Notes: generated by a model not told the origin, from the sequence alone. Shown: positions 15,870 through 24,600, numbered from the stretch's first letter. The stretch is 64,000 bases of DNA from Verrucomicrobiales bacterium (GCA_028047635.1 JAOFXR010000007.1:1-64000); one strand, 5' to 3'. Numbers and translations are program-made.

Positions 15870-17225
15870 TTACTTGGGGCGATAATTCTCGACCGCTTCG
15901 AGGGCCGCTATTTTGAGGCGTGAGGCCGTTTTCGGCTGCGACTCAAGAAGACTGTTTTTCTCATTCGGATCGTTGCCCAAATCGAAAAGAAATTCTCCTT
16001 CCTTCGGCGTTTGGAGGTATTTCAAATTTCCTTCGCGATAAGCGAGCCAGCCTTTACGACCCAATTCCGCGTGAGCTCCGGTCATCCAAAGCATTTTGCG
16101 TGGCTCTGCGGAGTCGCTAGAGGTTTTAAGATGCGGAACGAAGCTTTCCCCGTCGATATGGGGAATCGCGTCAGTATCGACTCCGGCGAGCTCACAGAAT
16201 CCGGGAAACAAATCCAGGGAGGAGAGTAAGTCGGAACTGCTTGAGCCAGCTTCGATTTGACCGGGCCAACGCATCAGGCACGGGACTTTGATCCCTCCCT
16301 CGAAGAGCGTCGCTTTGTCACCTCTCAGAGGAAGGTTGCTACCACCGTAAGTTGGGTCGCCGCCGTGATCAGTCAGAAAGATGACGAGTGTGTTCTCGTC
16401 CAGCCCCTGCTGTTCGAGTTTGGCGAGGACTTTGCCGACTCCGTCATCGAGGCTCACTGTCATCGCGGCGAACTCGCGACGGATCTTGTCTTCGATAAAA
16501 TCAACTCGCTTGAGTTCTGCTGCCTGGGGCTGCATCAAGTTGACCGGTTGCTTGGTCGATGGGCTGTAGCCTTTCCCAAAGTGAGGGGCGTTGTAGGCAA
16601 GGTAGAGGAAAAAGGGCTTCTCACGGTGGGTTTGATCTTCGAGGTAGGTCAGCGCTTCATCCGTGATTAATTCCGTGGCGTAGCCATTCTCGGATACGTG
16701 CTGCGAGCCGTGATACCAGTCCGAGATATCCCCGTAAGTCATCGTGAAAAAATCGATGCAGCCTCCGGTGTGACCAATGAAATGGTCAAAGCCGTGCTCA
16801 AGTGGCAGGAGCGACGGGCTGCCGTGGCCGAGATGCCATTTTCCAATCAAGGCAGTATCGTAGTCCCCCTGATCTCGCAGAACCTGAGCGATCGTTGTCT
16901 CGTGGGGCTGTATTCCTGATTCGGCGTGTTCCTCGGCCATGAACATCAAAGCGCCGAGAAGGGCGTCCTGAGAGCGGACTGGATTGCGCCCTGTGAGGAG
17001 GCCAAAGCGCGATGGGGTGCAAATCGAGGAGGCTGAGTAGAAATTGGTGAACTTTACTCCCTCTGCCGCAATACGATCGATGTTCGGAGTGGGAATCTCT
17101 GAGCCGTAACAGCCGACATCATTCACTCCCTGATCATCGGTGAAGATGAGGAGTATATTGGGGCGTTCGGCAGCGAATCCCGAAGAAAAGGTCAGCAGGA
17201 AAGCGAGTAAAATAAGAAGGCGCAT
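15870..17225 (-). CDS. Secreted S1-type sulfatase
   Basis: Hydrolyses sulfate esters, probably on a glycan. The 451-residue product starts at the ATG at 17225 (signal MRLLILLAFLLTFSSGFAA). The metal-site opening is FTDDQGVNDVGCYG, the formylglycine motif is ICTPSR with Cys69, and ALIGKWHLGHG, LTDHGGDPTYGG and LRGDKATLFEGG complete the active site. It needs a formylglycine-generating enzyme encoded elsewhere. The C-terminal FLFDLGNDPNEKNSL is the usual S1 end. It lies downstream of cimA on the same strand, 87 bases away, but with no functional link to it. Confidence 0.9.
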   Translation of the reverse strand: MRLLILLAFLLTFSSGFAAERPNILLIFTDDQGVNDVGCYGSEIPTPNIDRIAAEGVKFTNFYSASSICTPSRFGLLTGRNPVRSQDALLGALMFMAEEHAESGIQPHETTIAQVLRDQGDYDTALIGKWHLGHGSPSLLPLEHGFDHFIGHTGGCIDFFTMTYGDISDWYHGSQHVSENGYATELITDEALTYLEDQTHREKPFFLYLAYNAPHFGKGYSPSTKQPVNLMQPQAAELKRVDFIEDKIRREFAAMTVSLDDGVGKVLAKLEQQGLDENTLVIFLTDHGGDPTYGGSNLPLRGDKATLFEGGIKVPCLMRWPGQIEAGSSSSDLLSSLDLFPGFCELAGVDTDAIPHIDGESFVPHLKTSSDSAEPRKMLWMTGAHAELGRKGWLAYREGNLKYLQTPKEGEFLFDLGNDPNEKNSLLESQPKTASRLKIAALEAVENYRPK

Positions 17226-17312
17226 CGAACCAACATGCGTGCCACCCCTAAGGAGTGTCAAGAGCGGGAGCGGTAGCGACGTAAATGCGGCCCATACAGA
17301 GCAGCTTACTGT

Positions 17313-18881
17313 TTACGGGTGCTTTGCGAGGAAATACTCAACTGAATCAACAAGCGCCTGCCAGCTCGCTTCGATAATATTGGTGCTGACACCCACGGTT
17401 CCCCAGCTGTCCTCTTTGTCCTTGCTCAGGACAAGCACTCGCGTCTTCGCTGCCGTTCCGAGGTGGCTGTCGACGATGCGAACTTTATAATCTTCCAGCT
17501 CCATGCCGTCGATCTGAGGGTAGTGAGGGCGAAGTGCTTTTCTCAGAGCGGCGTCGAGTGCATTGACGGGACCATCGCCTTCAGCGACTCGATATTCTTC
17601 TTCCCCATTCACAATCAGCTTCACGGTAGCGGAGCAGATTTCGTAACCTCTTTTTCCGTCACGGCGAAACGAGCAGTAGTAATCGAGAAGCTCGAAAGAC
17701 GACTCGTAAGTTTTGAGCTGCTTGCGAATCATTAGCTCAAAAGAGGCTTCCGCGGCCTCGAATTCGTAACCTTTTTCTTCTAGCTCTTTCAGGCTCTGCA
17801 AAATGGCGAGTGCTTCTTCGCTGCCTTTCTCGACCTCGAGCCCAAGCTCTTCAGCCTTCATGAGAACATTGGATTGTCCGGAAAGCTCGGAAACGAGAAT
17901 CCGTTGGGCGTTGCCGACGGAAGCCGGCTCAACGTGTTCAAAACTGTGCGCTACTTTTTGAACCGCATTCACATGCATACCGCCTTTGTGGGCAAAGGCG
18001 GTCGCTCCGACGTAGGGAGCGCGAATGTTGTGTGAGCAGTTCGCGAGATCGTCAACGAAGTGAGCGAGGTTCGTCAGCTGGGAAATATCATCAACGACGG
18101 GTCGGTCCATCTTCAGCTGAAGGTTGGGAATGATCGTCGTGAGGTTGCAGTTTCCGACTCGTTCGCCGTATCCATTTACCGTTCCTTGGACCTGAGTGGC
18201 CCCGGCAAGAATCGAGGCGAGTGCGTTACCGACCGCGACTCCGGTGTCATCATGGGTGTGGATGCCAACGGGGACTCCGATTTCTGTCATCACGACTTCG
18301 GTGATTTCGGCGACTTCATGTGGCATCGTTCCTCCGTTGGTGTCACAGAGAACGACCCAGTCCGCACCACCTTCTTTCGCGGCCATGAGCGTGGCAAGCG
18401 CGTGCTCGGGGGAGTCCTTGTAGCCATCGAAAAAGTGCTCGGCATCGTAGATGACCTCGCGGCCATTCTCTTTCAGGAAGCGGGTCGTGTCCCGAATCAT
18501 TGCCTGGTTCTCTTCTTCGGTCGTCGTGAGAATCTCGGTGACGTGAAGTCTCCAGCTCTTTCCGAAGAAAGTGATTACGGGTGTTTTCGCAGCCAGTAGT
18601 GTCTGGACCTGTGGATCGTCTTCGACTGCGATGTTCTTTCGACGCGTGCTCCCGAAGGCGGCGATCTTCGCATTTCCCCACTCGAGATCTGCGGCTCGCT
18701 CGAAAAATGAAACGTCCTTTGGGTTCGAGCCGGGCCAGCCGCCTTCAATGTAGTTCATCCCAAATTCGTCAAGACGCTGCGCGATGCGAATCTTGTCGAT
18801 GGAACTGAAATTTACGCCCTCTCCCTGCGTGCCGTCACGGAGGGTGGTGTCGTAGAGTTTTACATTCGGATGTTTGCTCAT
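17313..18881 (-). CDS. cimA: (R)-citramalate synthase
   Basis: Condenses pyruvate with acetyl-CoA to citramalate, the threonine-independent entry to isoleucine. The 522-residue protein opens with KLYDTTLRDGTQGEGVNFS, the HMGL-like catalytic loop with its metal-binding Asp. It continues with EGGWPGSNPKD (the CimA-type replacement of the LeuA substrate loop), GIHTHDDTGVAVGN with the metal-binding HxH, and NGYGERVGNCNLTT. A C-terminal LeuA-type regulatory domain (about 400-522, ending near GTVGVSTNIIEASWQAL) suggests feedback control by isoleucine. Cytoplasmic. A good candidate promoter lies about 60 bases before the ATG. Confidence 0.92.
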   Translation of the reverse strand: MSKHPNVKLYDTTLRDGTQGEGVNFSSIDKIRIAQRLDEFGMNYIEGGWPGSNPKDVSFFERAADLEWGNAKIAAFGSTRRKNIAVEDDPQVQTLLAAKTPVITFFGKSWRLHVTEILTTTEEENQAMIRDTTRFLKENGREVIYDAEHFFDGYKDSPEHALATLMAAKEGGADWVVLCDTNGGTMPHEVAEITEVVMTEIGVPVGIHTHDDTGVAVGNALASILAGATQVQGTVNGYGERVGNCNLTTIIPNLQLKMDRPVVDDISQLTNLAHFVDDLANCSHNIRAPYVGATAFAHKGGMHVNAVQKVAHSFEHVEPASVGNAQRILVSELSGQSNVLMKAEELGLEVEKGSEEALAILQSLKELEEKGYEFEAAEASFELMIRKQLKTYESSFELLDYYCSFRRDGKRGYEICSATVKLIVNGEEEYRVAEGDGPVNALDAALRKALRPHYPQIDGMELEDYKVRIVDSHLGTAAKTRVLVLSKDKEDSWGTVGVSTNIIEASWQALVDSVEYFLAKHP

Positions 18882-18939
18882 GATAGGCTCAGCTCTTTTT
18901 CGCGCCTGGTTTCGAAGGGCTTAACTGGGGTAGGTCGTG

Positions 18940-18968
18940 GATATAACAGGGTTAAGCCCCCGAGGCAA
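18940..18968 (-). promoter_or_regulatory. Candidate promoter for cimA
   Basis: Read on the minus strand: TTGCCT (18968-18963), a 17-base spacer, then TATATC (18945-18940) preceded by TGT as in an extended -10. The spacer contains TTAACCCTGT, part of a motif repeated in several other leaders of this window. GGGCTTAAC (18917-18925) and GTTAAGCCC (18951-18959) form a 9-base inverted repeat across it, a possible operator. Confidence 0.45.
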
Positions 18969-19028
18969 CCCTCCATGATGCAGGGAAAGCGAGGCCGGAG
19001 GGGATTGTGCTAAATTGAGAAGTGCTGT

Positions 19029-20369
19029 TTAGGTGGGGCGGCTTCCGACCATCTCGCAGAGACGTTTCTTGAGGGCCTCGAGACCATCCCCTGTTTGGGC
19101 GGAAATCGGGAAGATCTCCTGTTTGGGAAAGCGATACTGGAGCGTGTTCAAATACATCTCAGACTCTTCCAGGTCGGTCTTATTCGCAACGATGAGCCAT
19201 TCTCTCTCTCCGAGTTCCTCATCGTAAAGGCGAAGCTCTTTCCTCAAAATCTGGATGTCGGAGATCGGATCACGCTGATCGACTCCTGCGGTATCGACGA
19301 CAAAGAGAAAAACGGCGCAGCGACTGATGTGACGGAGAAAATCATGGCCGAGGCCGACATCGTCGTGAGCGCCTTCGATCAGCCCCGGAATATCAGCCAC
19401 GGTGCAGCGCATAAATCCGGGAAAGTCGACGACTCCCACCATTGGTTTCAGCGTCGTGAACGGGTAAGCGGCTACTTTAGGTGTCGCTTTTGAAAGAGCG
19501 GTCAACAGGGTGGACTTTCCGGCATTGGGAAATCCGACCAGTCCGACATCGGCGATTTGTCTCAATTCGAGGTAGTAGTGGTCTTCGTCTCCTTTTTCAC
19601 CCGGAGTGAATTCTATGGGGGCCTGATTCGTATCGGTTCGGAAGTTCCAGTTTCCTTTTCCTCCGATGCCGCCTTTGCAAAGCACGAATTTTTGCCCCAC
19701 TTCCGTCAAATCGACGATGAGCTCTCCGTATTCGCTTCTGGCGACGTCGTCTTCTTCCACTTCATTGTCAGCGATTTCGTCTTCTTCCTCGTCGAAAACG
19801 GTGTCATCATCTTCGACCATCATCGATTCGCCGGAATTCGCCTCTTCTTCGGCCTCGGCTTCGTCGGCGGCAATTTCCTTACCAAACTCCGTATCCGCGA
19901 TTTCGCCTTGGACGACAGTCTCTGTTTCGGCGTCTTTTTCGTCTTCGATGCCTTCTTCCCGGTTCATCAGCACCATCTGTCCCTCATCTTCGACAAATTC
20001 GCCCGCCCAGTCTTTTGCTGTGTAGTCTTCTTCGAAATCGAGATCACCCGGTTTCGGCTTCGGCTTGTTGGGCGTTGTCCGATAAACAATCGTCCCAGGT
20101 GGCACCTTGAGAACGAGGTTTTTCCCGCCGCGACCTGTTTTCCGCTGACCTTTGCCGTGAACACCCCGCTCAGCCTTGTGATTGGGGGTGTAGAAAAAGT
20201 TGCGCAGATTGTCAGTATGTTGATCCACGACGAGGATGACGTCGCCTCCTTTTCCGCCATCGCCGCCGTCCGGCCCTCCTTTAGGAACGTGTGCTTCGCG
20301 GCGAAAGCTCATACAGCCGTTTCCGCCGTCGCCCGCTTTGGCAAAGATTTTGATGTGATCGACAAACAT
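19029..20369 (-). CDS. obg: Obg-family GTPase with large acidic insertion
   Basis: Essential GTPase that acts on the 50S ribosomal subunit and in growth/stress control. The glycine-rich Obg fold (GDGGNGCMSFRREAHVPKGG and GPDGGDGGKGGDV) is followed by the G domain with P-loop GFPNAGKST (279-287), G3 DIPGLIEGAHDDVGLGHDFL and NKTD. The length is 446. Unusually, residues about 98-215 are an insertion inside the Obg fold, between VPPGTIVYR and LTEVGQKFVLCKGG. By my count some 46 of roughly 117 residues there are Asp or Glu. The C-terminal OCT domain found in many Obg proteins is absent. The insertion keeps the frame and the core on both sides is intact, so the protein should be functional. Confidence 0.92.
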   Translation of the reverse strand: MFVDHIKIFAKAGDGGNGCMSFRREAHVPKGGPDGGDGGKGGDVILVVDQHTDNLRNFFYTPNHKAERGVHGKGQRKTGRGGKNLVLKVPPGTIVYRTTPNKPKPKPGDLDFEEDYTAKDWAGEFVEDEGQMVLMNREEGIEDEKDAETETVVQGEIADTEFGKEIAADEAEAEEEANSGESMMVEDDDTVFDEEEDEIADNEVEEDDVARSEYGELIVDLTEVGQKFVLCKGGIGGKGNWNFRTDTNQAPIEFTPGEKGDEDHYYLELRQIADVGLVGFPNAGKSTLLTALSKATPKVAAYPFTTLKPMVGVVDFPGFMRCTVADIPGLIEGAHDDVGLGHDFLRHISRCAVFLFVVDTAGVDQRDPISDIQILRKELRLYDEELGEREWLIVANKTDLEESEMYLNTLQYRFPKQEIFPISAQTGDGLEALKKRLCEMVGSRPT

Positions 20370-20425
20370 GAGATTGAGTGAGTTAAAACTCCGGTGAGGC
20401 GGCGAATGTCGGAGGTTTTACGAAC

Positions 20426-20479
20426 TTATCCACAGAGTTTTTCACAGAGTTATTCACATTTTGTGATTAACTTGTTAAT
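20426..20479. repeat. Array of three DnaA-box-like 9-mers at 12-base spacing
   Basis: TTATCCACA (20426-20434), TTTTTCACA (20438-20446) and TTATTCACA (20450-20458) lie head to tail, each starting 12 bases after the last. The first and third fit the consensus TTATNCACA exactly and the second has one mismatch. An AT-rich stretch follows, with the palindrome ATTAAC-TT-GTTAAT at 20466-20479. The array lies between the divergent obg and sulfatase genes. It may be a DnaA-binding regulatory site or a replication-origin element; dnaA itself is not in the window. Confidence 0.55.
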
Positions 20480-20560
20480 TTATTCCTAAATGTCCGATAG
20501 ATACCAGGAAAAGTCTTGCCATAACTAGACGGTTACGCCGGAATGAGAGAATGTGTATCC

Positions 20561-22309
20561 ATGAACAGAAATCTCTCGATTAAGTCCTTTTGGGGCCTCG
20601 GCATGGCAGCGGTGCTCGTGTTTTCAATGGCACCAAGCATCCTTCGTGCGGAGGAAACCCGTCCCAATATCATCTACATTATGTCTGATGATCACGCGGC
20701 TCATGCGATTGGAGCCTATGGGAGTCGTCTTGCTGAATTGAACCCGACGCCGAACATCGATCGTCTCGCAAAGGAGGGGATGCTTTTCGAAAATGCGTTT
20801 TGCACCAATTCGATCTGCTCACCGAGCCGGGCCTGTGTCATCACGGGACAGTATGCGCACACGAATGAAGTCCACGATCTCTGGGGATCGATTGAGAGCG
20901 AGCGCCAGTTTTTGCCCATCGAAATGAAAAAAGCCGGCTACGAGACCGCGATGATCGGAAAGTGGCACTTGAAAGAAGAGCCCGGCGCTTTCGATTACTA
21001 TTCCGTGCTTCCCGGTCAGGGGAAATACCACAATCCCGAGTTTCGAGTGCAGGGAGAAAACGGTTGGCCAAAAGACGTGGTGAAATTCGATGGCTATCAC
21101 TCTTCCGACGCGATCACCGAGATCACGCTCGATTGGCTCGAGAAAAAGCGTGAAGGCAAAGAGCCGTTCTTCCTTATGCACCACTACAAAGCTCCGCACG
21201 ATTACTTTGAGCACGCCGAGCGCTACAATGACTATTTGAAGGACATCGATATCCCCGAGCCGAAAAACATGTGGCTCGAGAATCAGCCGAAATTCGGTTC
21301 GATCGCAACACTTGGCTACGAGGGGGAGCTCATTCCTCATATTGGCACGTCGATTGGAACCCGTAATCCGCGTCGCTCGTATGCCGGCGACCTGCCGTCA
21401 CTATTCCCCAAAGATTTTCCCGCGAATTACGATCCGTCGAAACTCACTGAAACTGAGGTGAAGCGAATCTCCTACAACGCGTATCTGAAAAATTACCTCC
21501 GTTGCGTGAAAGGGATCGATGATAATCTGGGGAAACTTTTTGCCTACCTCGAGGGAGCTGACCTCATGGATAACACGGTGATCATTTACACCGGCGATCA
21601 GGGCTTCATGCTTGGTGAGCACGACTATCAGGACAAGCGCTGGATGTATGAGGAGTCCATGCGGATGCCATTTCTCGTTCGTTATCCCAAGACGATCAAA
21701 GCGGGAAGTCGTAGCGATGCCATCATCGAAAATGTTGACTACGCTCCCACCATGCTCGCGCTGGCCGGTGTTGAAACACCTGACTACATGCAGGGTAAAA
21801 GCTTTAAGTCAGTCCTCGAAACCGGCGACGAGCCCGAAGGCTGGAAGCAGGGCGCGTACTATCGTTACTGGATGCACATGGCGCACCACGATAATCCCGC
21901 GCACCTCGGAATTCGGACGAAAACTCATAAGCTGATTTACTACTATGGGTGCAACTACGGCGGCACTTATCAAACTCCGCCCGCATGGGAGCTTTACGAC
22001 GTGAAGAACGATCCTCAGGAGAATGTGAATCAATACGAGAATCCTGAGTTTGCGAAGGTGGTGAAAACGCTCAAGGCGGAACTGGCTCAGTTGCGTCAAA
22101 CAGTGGGGGATACCGGCGAAGATTATCCAGCCGCGGAGAAAGTCGTCCAGGAGTTCTGGGATTACGATGGTGCGGATCAGGCGCGGGCGATTGAAATCTC
22201 AGCAGCATTCAAAAAAGTGAGGCTGGCCGAGCTTGAGGAGAAAGCACTCAACGCCGGCGCCATGATTGGCACGAAGGCGAAAGCCGAAGTCGATAAGAAG
22301 AAAAAATAA
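20561..22309 (+). CDS. Secreted S1-type sulfatase
   Basis: A 582-residue exported sulfatase. The start at 20561 gives a good signal (MNRNLSIKSFWGLGMAAVLV, ending LRAEE); an ATG 18 bases upstream (20543) is also possible. Active-site segments are MSDDHAAHAIGAYG, the formylglycine motif ICSPSR with Cys86, TAMIGKWHLKEEP, MHHYKAPHDYF and YTGDQGFMLGEHDYQDKRWM. The DQG in place of DNG and the LGEHDYQDK segment recall heparan-sulfamidase or choline-sulfatase-like branches, but I cannot fix the substrate. The C-terminus is Lys-rich. A strong terminator follows. Confidence 0.9.
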   Translation: MNRNLSIKSFWGLGMAAVLVFSMAPSILRAEETRPNIIYIMSDDHAAHAIGAYGSRLAELNPTPNIDRLAKEGMLFENAFCTNSICSPSRACVITGQYAHTNEVHDLWGSIESERQFLPIEMKKAGYETAMIGKWHLKEEPGAFDYYSVLPGQGKYHNPEFRVQGENGWPKDVVKFDGYHSSDAITEITLDWLEKKREGKEPFFLMHHYKAPHDYFEHAERYNDYLKDIDIPEPKNMWLENQPKFGSIATLGYEGELIPHIGTSIGTRNPRRSYAGDLPSLFPKDFPANYDPSKLTETEVKRISYNAYLKNYLRCVKGIDDNLGKLFAYLEGADLMDNTVIIYTGDQGFMLGEHDYQDKRWMYEESMRMPFLVRYPKTIKAGSRSDAIIENVDYAPTMLALAGVETPDYMQGKSFKSVLETGDEPEGWKQGAYYRYWMHMAHHDNPAHLGIRTKTHKLIYYYGCNYGGTYQTPPAWELYDVKNDPQENVNQYENPEFAKVVKTLKAELAQLRQTVGDTGEDYPAAEKVVQEFWDYDGADQARAIEISAAFKKVRLAELEEKALNAGAMIGTKAKAEVDKKKK

Positions 22310-22330
22310 CGGCCCAATCTGAATTGTGCT

Positions 22331-22366
22331 AAGCTCGTTCCTTCATGAGGGGAACGAGCTTTTTTC
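22331..22366 (+). terminator. Intrinsic terminator after the sulfatase, abutting the next gene
   Basis: A perfect 11-base stem, AAGCTCGTTCC (22331-22341) with GGAACGAGCTT (22351-22361), has a 9-base loop and runs into a T tract ending at 22365. It ends within a base or two of the first usable start of the next gene, so that gene must be transcribed through it or from a promoter inside it. It could therefore act as an attenuator. Confidence 0.75.
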
Positions 22367-22954
22367 TTGGCAATCGCGATGCTTTCAGTGGTCTTTGGGT
22401 CACTGTTATCTGCGCAGGATTTTGCCGATTTCGACGAGGAAAAGCAGGCACAATTCAAAAAGGGGGAAGTTCTCGTATTAGCGCTGCGTCCGGGTGAAGT
22501 TACGAGTAAGGACACGTTTGTGACCGTTGCTCAGATGCTTGAAGGCACTCGTGAAGAGATTTGGAACGTGATCAATGATAAAGAAGAGGCCGAGAATTTT
22601 GTCGATGGCGTTCTTGAGTCGAAGGTTCTCAAGGAAGACGGCAATCGTATTCTCGTCGAGCAGCGGACTCATGTAGGCGGGCCGAAAGGAGCTTATCGTT
22701 ATCGTTTATGGCATACCCTCACACCGATGACCCGTGCCGATTTTTCCTACGACGGCGGTGAGATCAAAGATATCAAAGGTAGCTGGTGGATCTTTGAGGG
22801 GAATGATCCTGAGCACTGTCTTGTCGTCTACTCCCTGCACATCCATCCCGGCTTTTTCGCTCCGCAGACGATCGTCAAACACGGCATGATAAAATCGATG
22901 CCAGGCACATTGGCATCGATGCAGAAAGAAGTGCTTCGGAGGCGGGAGGAGTAA
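22367..22954 (+). CDS. SRPBCC/START-like domain protein, exported
   Basis: About 195 residues with a short hydrophobic N-terminus (LSVVFGSLLSAQ) and then a hydrophobic-cavity SRPBCC-type domain: TVAQMLEGTREEIWNVINDK, VLESKVLKEDGNRILVEQ, YRYRLWHTLTPMTRADFSYD and LVVYSLHIHPGFFAPQTIVK, ending in the long C-terminal helix MIKSMPGTLASMQKEVLRRR. These domains bind lipids or other hydrophobic ligands; the ligand is unknown. The start is uncertain: TTG at 22367 or ATG at 22379 in this frame. An ATG at 22345 in another frame would give a better, Arg-containing signal if one T of the run at 22360-22365 were removed. Confidence 0.7.
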   Translation: MAIAMLSVVFGSLLSAQDFADFDEEKQAQFKKGEVLVLALRPGEVTSKDTFVTVAQMLEGTREEIWNVINDKEEAENFVDGVLESKVLKEDGNRILVEQRTHVGGPKGAYRYRLWHTLTPMTRADFSYDGGEIKDIKGSWWIFEGNDPEHCLVVYSLHIHPGFFAPQTIVKHGMIKSMPGTLASMQKEVLRRREE

Positions 22955-23311
22955 GTGAATTCCGCAGCCGAAGGCGATTCACTGTCATTCACAGGGACAG
23001 GTTGGGAGGGCGCAGCGCTTCGAAGTTCTTTCACTGTTATCGCTGTGGAATTTCCACAAATTTGGCTGGTGGCTTTATCAAATTGGAAGCCCGTGTTTGG
23101 TCGGAGTCTGATAGCGCGAGGCACATTCCGACCTGCTAACCGACCTTCAGCCTCCTAAAGTCCAGATGCCTTTAGAGCGGGTCTGCTTTATCGCTTTCGT
23201 AAGCAATTTTAGAACCCGACAACTACAACAATGGAACCTCTAAATCGAAGTTCATCGGTTACAACTGCAGCCACCCTTCGGCGAAAAGGTCAGCCTGGCT
23301 GCAATAGTTTG
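22955..23311. other. 357-base intergenic region
   Basis: Lies between two convergent genes. A GTG-initiated frame of 67 codons begins right after the SRPBCC stop, but its composition gives no support for it. Downstream of the minus-strand regulator a 7-base inverted repeat, GCAGCCA/TGGCTGC (about 23266-23302), could fold, but no T run follows. Nothing else is seen. Confidence 0.35.
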
Positions 23312-24343
23312 CTAGTCGGTGTTGTAATCAATATTCTCGAATTCCACTAAAACCTTCAGTGCATCTTCTATCGTTGCACGGGCATGTGCGGTCATTCGGT
23401 AAAGGTAAGCGTGAATTTCGGCATCTGCTGCGTTTCGGTTTTCACATTGTGCACTGTAGGTTTCAAATCCGTTGAGAGATTCCAGAAGTCTCGTGAGATG
23501 ATGGGGGCACTCGCAGTCCACGGTCGGTGAAACTTTGGAAATGATGGCAAGCTGCCGCTCACTGAAGAGTCGTTCGCGAACGCCCTCCTCTGTCGAGCGT
23601 GGGAGTGGAGCCTTTTCGAGGGCTGTGGCAGCAGAACGGTTCGCCAGAGCGATGTCCGTAGCGACGGCATCCCTCAACTCGTCCGGCGAAATAGGAGCTC
23701 GAATCGGTGTGATCAGTCCTGCTTCTTCCTTTAGTTGTTCAACGGTATAGCTTTGCGCGTAAACGTAGACAACGATAGCGCGTAAAGCCCCGAAACGGGT
23801 GATCAACCGATGGAGCCTTGCACAATCCTCGCCGAATAGTGCCGGCATCTCGAATATCAAGAGATCGGCTTCCTCTCCCGGGGGAGCGTTTTCAATCTCC
23901 TCGAGATCAGAGTAAAGGGAAAAGATCGCCGACCCGGCGGGGACCGCTTTCTCCAAATCCATCAAAGTCCCGAGATGGTCGCCAACCACGGCAATCCGGC
24001 AACCCGCTGTTTTTTTTGAGTTGTTTTCTTTACTCGCCTTTGTGCCTCCGTCACTGACGTTTTTCGATTCCTCGAGTCGCTTTTCTAATTCGACCAGGGG
24101 CAAATTGAAGATTGATCCGATATTGTGTCCATACTCTGCGAGTGCCTTGAGGAGAGTGAGACGCTGGATGTCGCGTTTTGTGTATTGGCGGCGTCCGGAA
24201 TTCGAGCGGGTAGGAACCACGACGTTAAACCTCTTTTCCCACATCCGAAGAGCGGGAGCGGTTAGACCTGTCAACCTGCATACAGCCGAAATGTCGTAGG
24301 GATCGCCGTTCTCTCTTTTTTTCTGATCGGTTAAATCTGGCAT
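23312..24343 (-). CDS. MerR-type regulator with Rossmann-like middle domain
   Basis: A 343-residue regulator. Residues about 15-75 are a MerR winged HTH (DISAVCRLTGLTAPALRMWE, then GRRQYTKRDIQRLTLLKAL). Residues about 112-225 form an alternating alpha/beta domain (CRIAVVGDHLG, ADLLIFEMPALFG, RAIVVYVYAQ) in the place where CarH/LitR proteins bind cobalamin, but without their D-x-H-x-x-G motif. The C-terminal region has a distinctive VDCECPHHLTRLLESLNGFE, YSAQCEN and MTAHARATIEDAL pattern with three Cys residues. The ligand is unknown. Two small genes immediately upstream (11 bases and then 43 bases away) probably share its transcript. Confidence 0.75.
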   Translation of the reverse strand: MPDLTDQKKRENGDPYDISAVCRLTGLTAPALRMWEKRFNVVVPTRSNSGRRQYTKRDIQRLTLLKALAEYGHNIGSIFNLPLVELEKRLEESKNVSDGGTKASKENNSKKTAGCRIAVVGDHLGTLMDLEKAVPAGSAIFSLYSDLEEIENAPPGEEADLLIFEMPALFGEDCARLHRLITRFGALRAIVVYVYAQSYTVEQLKEEAGLITPIRAPISPDELRDAVATDIALANRSAATALEKAPLPRSTEEGVRERLFSERQLAIISKVSPTVDCECPHHLTRLLESLNGFETYSAQCENRNAADAEIHAYLYRMTAHARATIEDALKVLVEFENIDYNTD

Positions 24344-24353
24344 AATGGCGGGG

Positions 24354-24557
24354 TCAGTTCACGTTCCTCAGACCAAAATCCAAGTTGCAGCTGAGGTTCT
24401 CTGGTTTCGACCGTTTAGCGAGTAGAGAGGCAAGGACCACCTCTTCCGGCTCATCGATGATAGCGGCTGCGAGGCGCACAAAAGCTCTGTCGTTGAATCC
24501 GACGCTCATGGTGCGGGTGCTTGAAGTTTTCTCAAGGGTAGGTGTCTGGGTGTTCAT
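24354..24557 (-). CDS. Small hypothetical protein upstream of the MerR-type regulator
   Basis: A 67-residue protein starting at the ATG at 24557 (MNTQTPTLEKTSS). It is Thr/Ser-rich at the N-terminus, then has an amphipathic helix-like stretch (NDRAFVRLAAAIIDEPEEVV) and a basic middle (LLAKRSKPEN). No family is recognised. Its stop is 10 bases from the regulator's start codon, which supports a real translated gene coupled to the regulator. A longer open frame exists upstream of 24557 but overlaps the 57-residue gene. Confidence 0.45.
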   Translation of the reverse strand: MNTQTPTLEKTSSTRTMSVGFNDRAFVRLAAAIIDEPEEVVLASLLAKRSKPENLSCNLDFGLRNVN

Positions 24558-24600
24558 GATCAGGATAGTTGTTCGGGTTGAAGGCAAAGTTGGAGTTGGC

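Noticed and set aside
19557-20381. A 274-codon open frame on the plus strand opposite obg
   Set aside because: It is the antisense of the acidic insertion; Phe/Val-rich product with no motif, while the minus strand encodes an unmistakable Obg protein.
22955-23158. A GTG-initiated 67-codon frame directly after the SRPBCC stop
   Set aside because: Starts by chance at the junction, product has no recognisable pattern, and there is no terminator or following gene to support it.
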